Source of the DNA: an uncultured Eubacteriales bacterium
GTDB taxonomy: Bacteria > Bacillota > Clostridia > Oscillospirales > CAG-382
Assembly (NCBI GenBank): GCA_900550505.1
Contig: URSI01000064.1
Span: forward strand, 1-6,709
DNA length: 6,709 nt
Direction: 5' to 3'
The notes under the pieces are model-generated. The model had not been told where the DNA came from. It searched no databases and saw only the letters and a list, made by a program, of their open reading frames with translations. This document shows positions 4,116-6,709 of the stretch, piece after piece (position 1 is the first letter of the stretch; every line of letters starts with the position of its first letter). Made by a program: the position numbers and the translations under genes.

Positions 4116-6709
4116 TACTTCTTCGTGAGTGCCGTAATAGGCGTTGAGATACATCTGTTTTATCTCGCTCATAAGCGGGTAACGCGGATTAGCGCCGGTG
4201 CACTGATCATCAAACGCCTGCTCGGTCATCTCGTCGAGACGTGCAAGAAAATCTTTCTCGTCCACACCGTATTCTGCTATAGTCTTTTTGATACCGACCT
4301 TCGCCTTGAGCTCATCGAGCGCGGCAATGAGGCTTTCTACCTTGTCGGCATCGGTCTTTCCCTTGAGACCGAGATAGTCGGCGACCTCTGCGTAGCGCGC
4401 GGCAGTGTGCGGATATGCGTACTGCGGGAATGTTCCCATCTTGACAGGTTTTTCAACTGCGTTGAAGCGTATCACTTCGTCGATCATGAGAGCGTTTGCA
4501 ACGCCGTGGGGCAGATGATGGAAAGCGCCGAGCTTGTGCGCCATGGAGTGGCACACGCCGAGAAAGGCGTTCGCAAATGCCATACCGGCCATGGTGGCGG
4601 CATTAGCCATCTTTTCACGTGCTACCGGATCGTTGGGACCGTTGTCATAGGCGCGGGGCAGATATTCGAACACCGTCTTGAGTGAGCGGAGCGCGAGTCC
4701 GTCCGTGAAGTCTGTTGCCAGCATTGAGGCGTACGCTTCGAGAGAATGCGTTACTGCGTCGATACCGGAGGCTGAGGTGAGCCCACGAGGAGCGCTCATG
4801 TGCAGATCGGCATCAACTATGGCCATATCGGGCATGAGCTCGTAGTCGGCAAGCGGGTACTTGACCCCGGACTTTTCGTCTGTTATGACGGCAAACGGGG
4901 TGACTTCGGAGCCGGTGCCGGCGGATGTCGGGACGGCTATAAAGTATGCCTTCTCTCCCATCTTCGGGAACGTATATACACGCTTACGGATGTCGCTGAA
5001 GCGCATCGCCATATCCATAAAATCTGCTTCCGGATGTTCGTAAAGCACCCACATGATCTTGCCCGCGTCCATGGCGGAGCCGCCGCCGAGAGCTATGATG
5101 CAGTCCGGCTCGAAGGAACGCATGAGTTCTGCGCCTTCTTTTGCGCATGCGAGCGTGGGATCGGGCTCGACGTTATAGAATGTCGTGTGAACTATACCCA
5201 TCTCGTCAAGCTTGTTTGTGATAGGCGCCGTGTATCCGTTTTTATAGAGGAAGCTGTCTGTTACTATAAAGACTTTTTTCTTGTTGAGAACGCTCTTGAG
5301 CTCACTGAGCGCAACGGGCAGGCAGCCCTTCTTGAGATAGACCTTTTCGGGCGCACGGAACCAAAGCATGTTCTCTCTCCTTTCGGCGACCGTTTTGATG
5401 TTGATGAGGTGCTTAACACCCACGTTTTCGGAAACGCTGTTGCCGCCCCACGTGCCGCAACCGAGCGTCAGCGAAGGAGCAAGCTTGAAGTTATAAAGAT
5501 CGCCTATACCGCCCTGCGAAGAAGGTGTGTTCACAAGGATACGGCAGGTCTTCATACGTGCGCTGAATTTTTCGATCTTGTCTTTGCCGTTGACCGCATC
5601 AAGGTATATTGAAGAGGTGTGCCCGTATCCGCCGTCGGCGATGAGCCTTTCAGCCTTGTCAAAGGCCTCGTCAAGGTCGGCAGCGCGGTACATCGCAAGC
5701 ACTGGCGAAAGCTTTTCGTGTGCAAACTCCTCAGACAGGTCCACGCTTTCAACCTCACCGATGAGTATCTTCGTTCCTGCGGGTACTGTTATACCGGAAA
5801 GCTCTGCTATTTTGCAGGCGCTCTGACCGACGATCTTGGCGTTGAGCGCGTTGTTTATAATGATGGTCTTTCTTACCTTTTCGGTTTCGTCGGCGTTGAG
5901 GAAATAGCAGCCGCGGGATGCGAATTCCTTTTTGACGGCGTTGTAAACCTTGCTCAGCACTATTACCGACTGTTCGGAGGCACATATCATGCCGTTGTCA
6001 AAGGTCTTGGAGTGTATGATTGAATTGACTGCGAGAACTATATCGGCAGTATCGTCGATTATCGCGGGCGTATTGCCGGCGCCGACACCCAGTGCGGGCT
6101 TACCGCTCGAATAGGCTGAATGAACCATGCCGGGACCGCCGGTGGCAAGTATGATGTCGGCTTCCTTCATTACGAGATTGGTCATTTCGAGTGAAGGAGA
6201 ATCTATCCATGCGATTATATTCTCAGGTGCGCCTGCGGCAACTGCTGCTTCAAGCACGACCTTGGCAGCGGCGATGGTGCTCAGTTTTGCACGCGGGTGA
6301 GGGCTGATGATGATGCCGTTGCGCGTCTTGAGTGAGATAAGTGTCTTGAATATCGCTGTGGAAGTCGGGTTCGTGGTAGGTATAACCGCAGCGATCACTC
6401 CGACGGGCTCAGCGATCTTCTTGATCCCGTAAGCCGTATCTTCCTCAAGCACGCCGCAGGTCTTGGTATCCTTGTATGCGTTGTAAATATATTCCGAAGC
6501 GTAGTGATTCTTTATCACCTTGTCTTCGACGACGCCCATACCCGTCTCTTCGACTGCCATTTTTGCGAGCGGTATGCGCATTTTATTAGCGGCGCTGGCT
6601 GCTGCAAAGAAGATGGCATCCACCTGCTCCTGGGTGTAGTGTGAAAATTCCTGTTGAGCTTTCTTCACCAGAGCTATGCGCTGCTCGAGCTTCTCGACCG
6701 AATCAACTA
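4113..6709 (-). CDS. adhE: Bifunctional acetaldehyde-CoA/alcohol dehydrogenase AdhE, 5' end cut by the window edge
   Basis: AdhE reduces acetyl-CoA to acetaldehyde and then ethanol in the cytoplasm, using two NADH, and usually assembles into filaments (spirosomes). The reading frame stays open to the right edge, giving 865 complete visible codons including the stop. Alignment from memory to E. coli AdhE suggests only a few N-terminal residues are missing. The GTG at 6668 is internal, because upstream codons (VDSVEKLEQRIAL) still match the family. Numbering from the first visible codon, residues 1 to about 440 are the CoA-acylating aldehyde dehydrogenase, with catalytic Cys242 in GMICASEQ. From about 445 onward is the iron alcohol dehydrogenase, with GGGSAMDAGK (nucleotide binding), TSAGTGSEVTPF and iron ligands Asp650, His654, His720 and His734. 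All are intact, and the iron-ligand spacings equal those of E. coli. The charged C-terminal tail of E. coli AdhE is absent; the protein ends YYGTHEEV. It is the first visible gene of the operon, and its stop lies in the next gene's ribosome site. The family assignment is essentially certain. Confidence 0.97.
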   Translation of the reverse strand, partial: VDSVEKLEQRIALVKKAQQEFSHYTQEQVDAIFFAAASAANKMRIPLAKMAVEETGMGVVEDKVIKNHYASEYIYNAYKDTKTCGVLEEDTAYGIKKIAEPVGVIAAVIPTTNPTSTAIFKTLISLKTRNGIIISPHPRAKLSTIAAAKVVLEAAVAAGAPENIIAWIDSPSLEMTNLVMKEADIILATGGPGMVHSAYSSGKPALGVGAGNTPAIIDDTADIVLAVNSIIHSKTFDNGMICASEQSVIVLSKVYNAVKKEFASRGCYFLNADETEKVRKTIIINNALNAKIVGQSACKIAELSGITVPAGTKILIGEVESVDLSEEFAHEKLSPVLAMYRAADLDEAFDKAERLIADGGYGHTSSIYLDAVNGKDKIEKFSARMKTCRILVNTPSSQGGIGDLYNFKLAPSLTLGCGTWGGNSVSENVGVKHLINIKTVAERRENMLWFRAPEKVYLKKGCLPVALSELKSVLNKKKVFIVTDSFLYKNGYTAPITNKLDEMGIVHTTFYNVEPDPTLACAKEGAELMRSFEPDCIIALGGGSAMDAGKIMWVLYEHPEADFMDMAMRFSDIRKRVYTFPKMGEKAYFIAVPTSAGTGSEVTPFAVITDEKSGVKYPLADYELMPDMAIVDADLHMSAPRGLTSASGIDAVTHSLEAYASMLATDFTDGLALRSLKTVFEYLPRAYDNGPNDPVAREKMANAATMAGMAFANAFLGVCHSMAHKLGAFHHLPHGVANALMIDEVIRFNAVEKPVKMGTFPQYAYPHTAARYAEVADYLGLKGKTDADKVESLIAALDELKAKVGIKKTIAEYGVDEKDFLARLDEMTEQAFDDQCTGANPRYPLMSEIKQMYLNAYYGTHEEV

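Noticed and set aside
4800..5612. 270-codon plus-strand open frame opposite adhE
   Set aside because: It is antisense to an intact, highly conserved gene, has no recognisable domain and no ribosome site that I see. It is a frame shadow.
6666..6668. GTG at 6668 as the start of adhE
   Set aside because: The frame stays open to the edge, and the upstream codons still match the AdhE N-terminus, so the gene simply runs off the window.

Overview
The window is a single, densely packed run of six genes, all on the minus strand, with almost no non-coding DNA (the largest gap is about 70 bases). In transcription order (right to left) they are: a bifunctional aldehyde/alcohol dehydrogenase AdhE (5' end just outside the window), an APH-fold small kinase, a small thioredoxin-like [2Fe-2S] ferredoxin, a FlK-type hotdog thioesterase, a sensory [FeFe]-hydrogenase with a C-terminal PAS domain (HydS type), and a SpoIIE/PP2C-type protein phosphatase (3' end cut by the left window edge). 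Base composition near 50% G+C, strong AGGAGG-like ribosome sites, strict-anaerobe enzymes and the gene order point to a fermentative gut or rumen Clostridia member of the Ruminococcus/Oscillospiraceae kind. This assignment is inference, because no rRNA or other marker gene is present.

The layout closely resembles the transcriptional unit described in Ruminococcus albus 7, where Aad (AdhE), a putative Ser/Thr kinase, HydS, a putative Ser/Thr phosphatase, the ferredoxin-dependent hydrogenase HydA2 and a redox-sensing (Rex-type) repressor are linked (Zheng and colleagues, 2014, cited from memory). By that comparison hydA2 and rex would be expected to the left of the window, beyond the phosphatase.

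Working model (inference): AdhE disposes of NADH by making ethanol when H2 is high. HydS does not look like a production hydrogenase. It keeps the cysteines for an H-cluster and three extra [4Fe-4S] clusters, but has altered second-sphere motifs and carries a PAS domain and a C-terminal signalling helix. It probably reads H2 or redox state and passes the signal to the translationally coupled PP2C phosphatase. The APH-like kinase could oppose the phosphatase, and the small ferredoxin could link HydS to the cellular electron pool. The thioesterase, with an exactly spaced Thr/Glu/His triad, is the least explained member and the best candidate for something new in an otherwise recognisable system.

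Genes are tied together translationally: AdhE's stop codon lies inside the kinase ribosome site, and the thioesterase/hydS and hydS/phosphatase junctions each overlap by 8 bases. I see no tRNA, rRNA, CRISPR array, insertion sequence, prophage or clear terminator in the window. The plus strand holds only antisense shadows of these genes.
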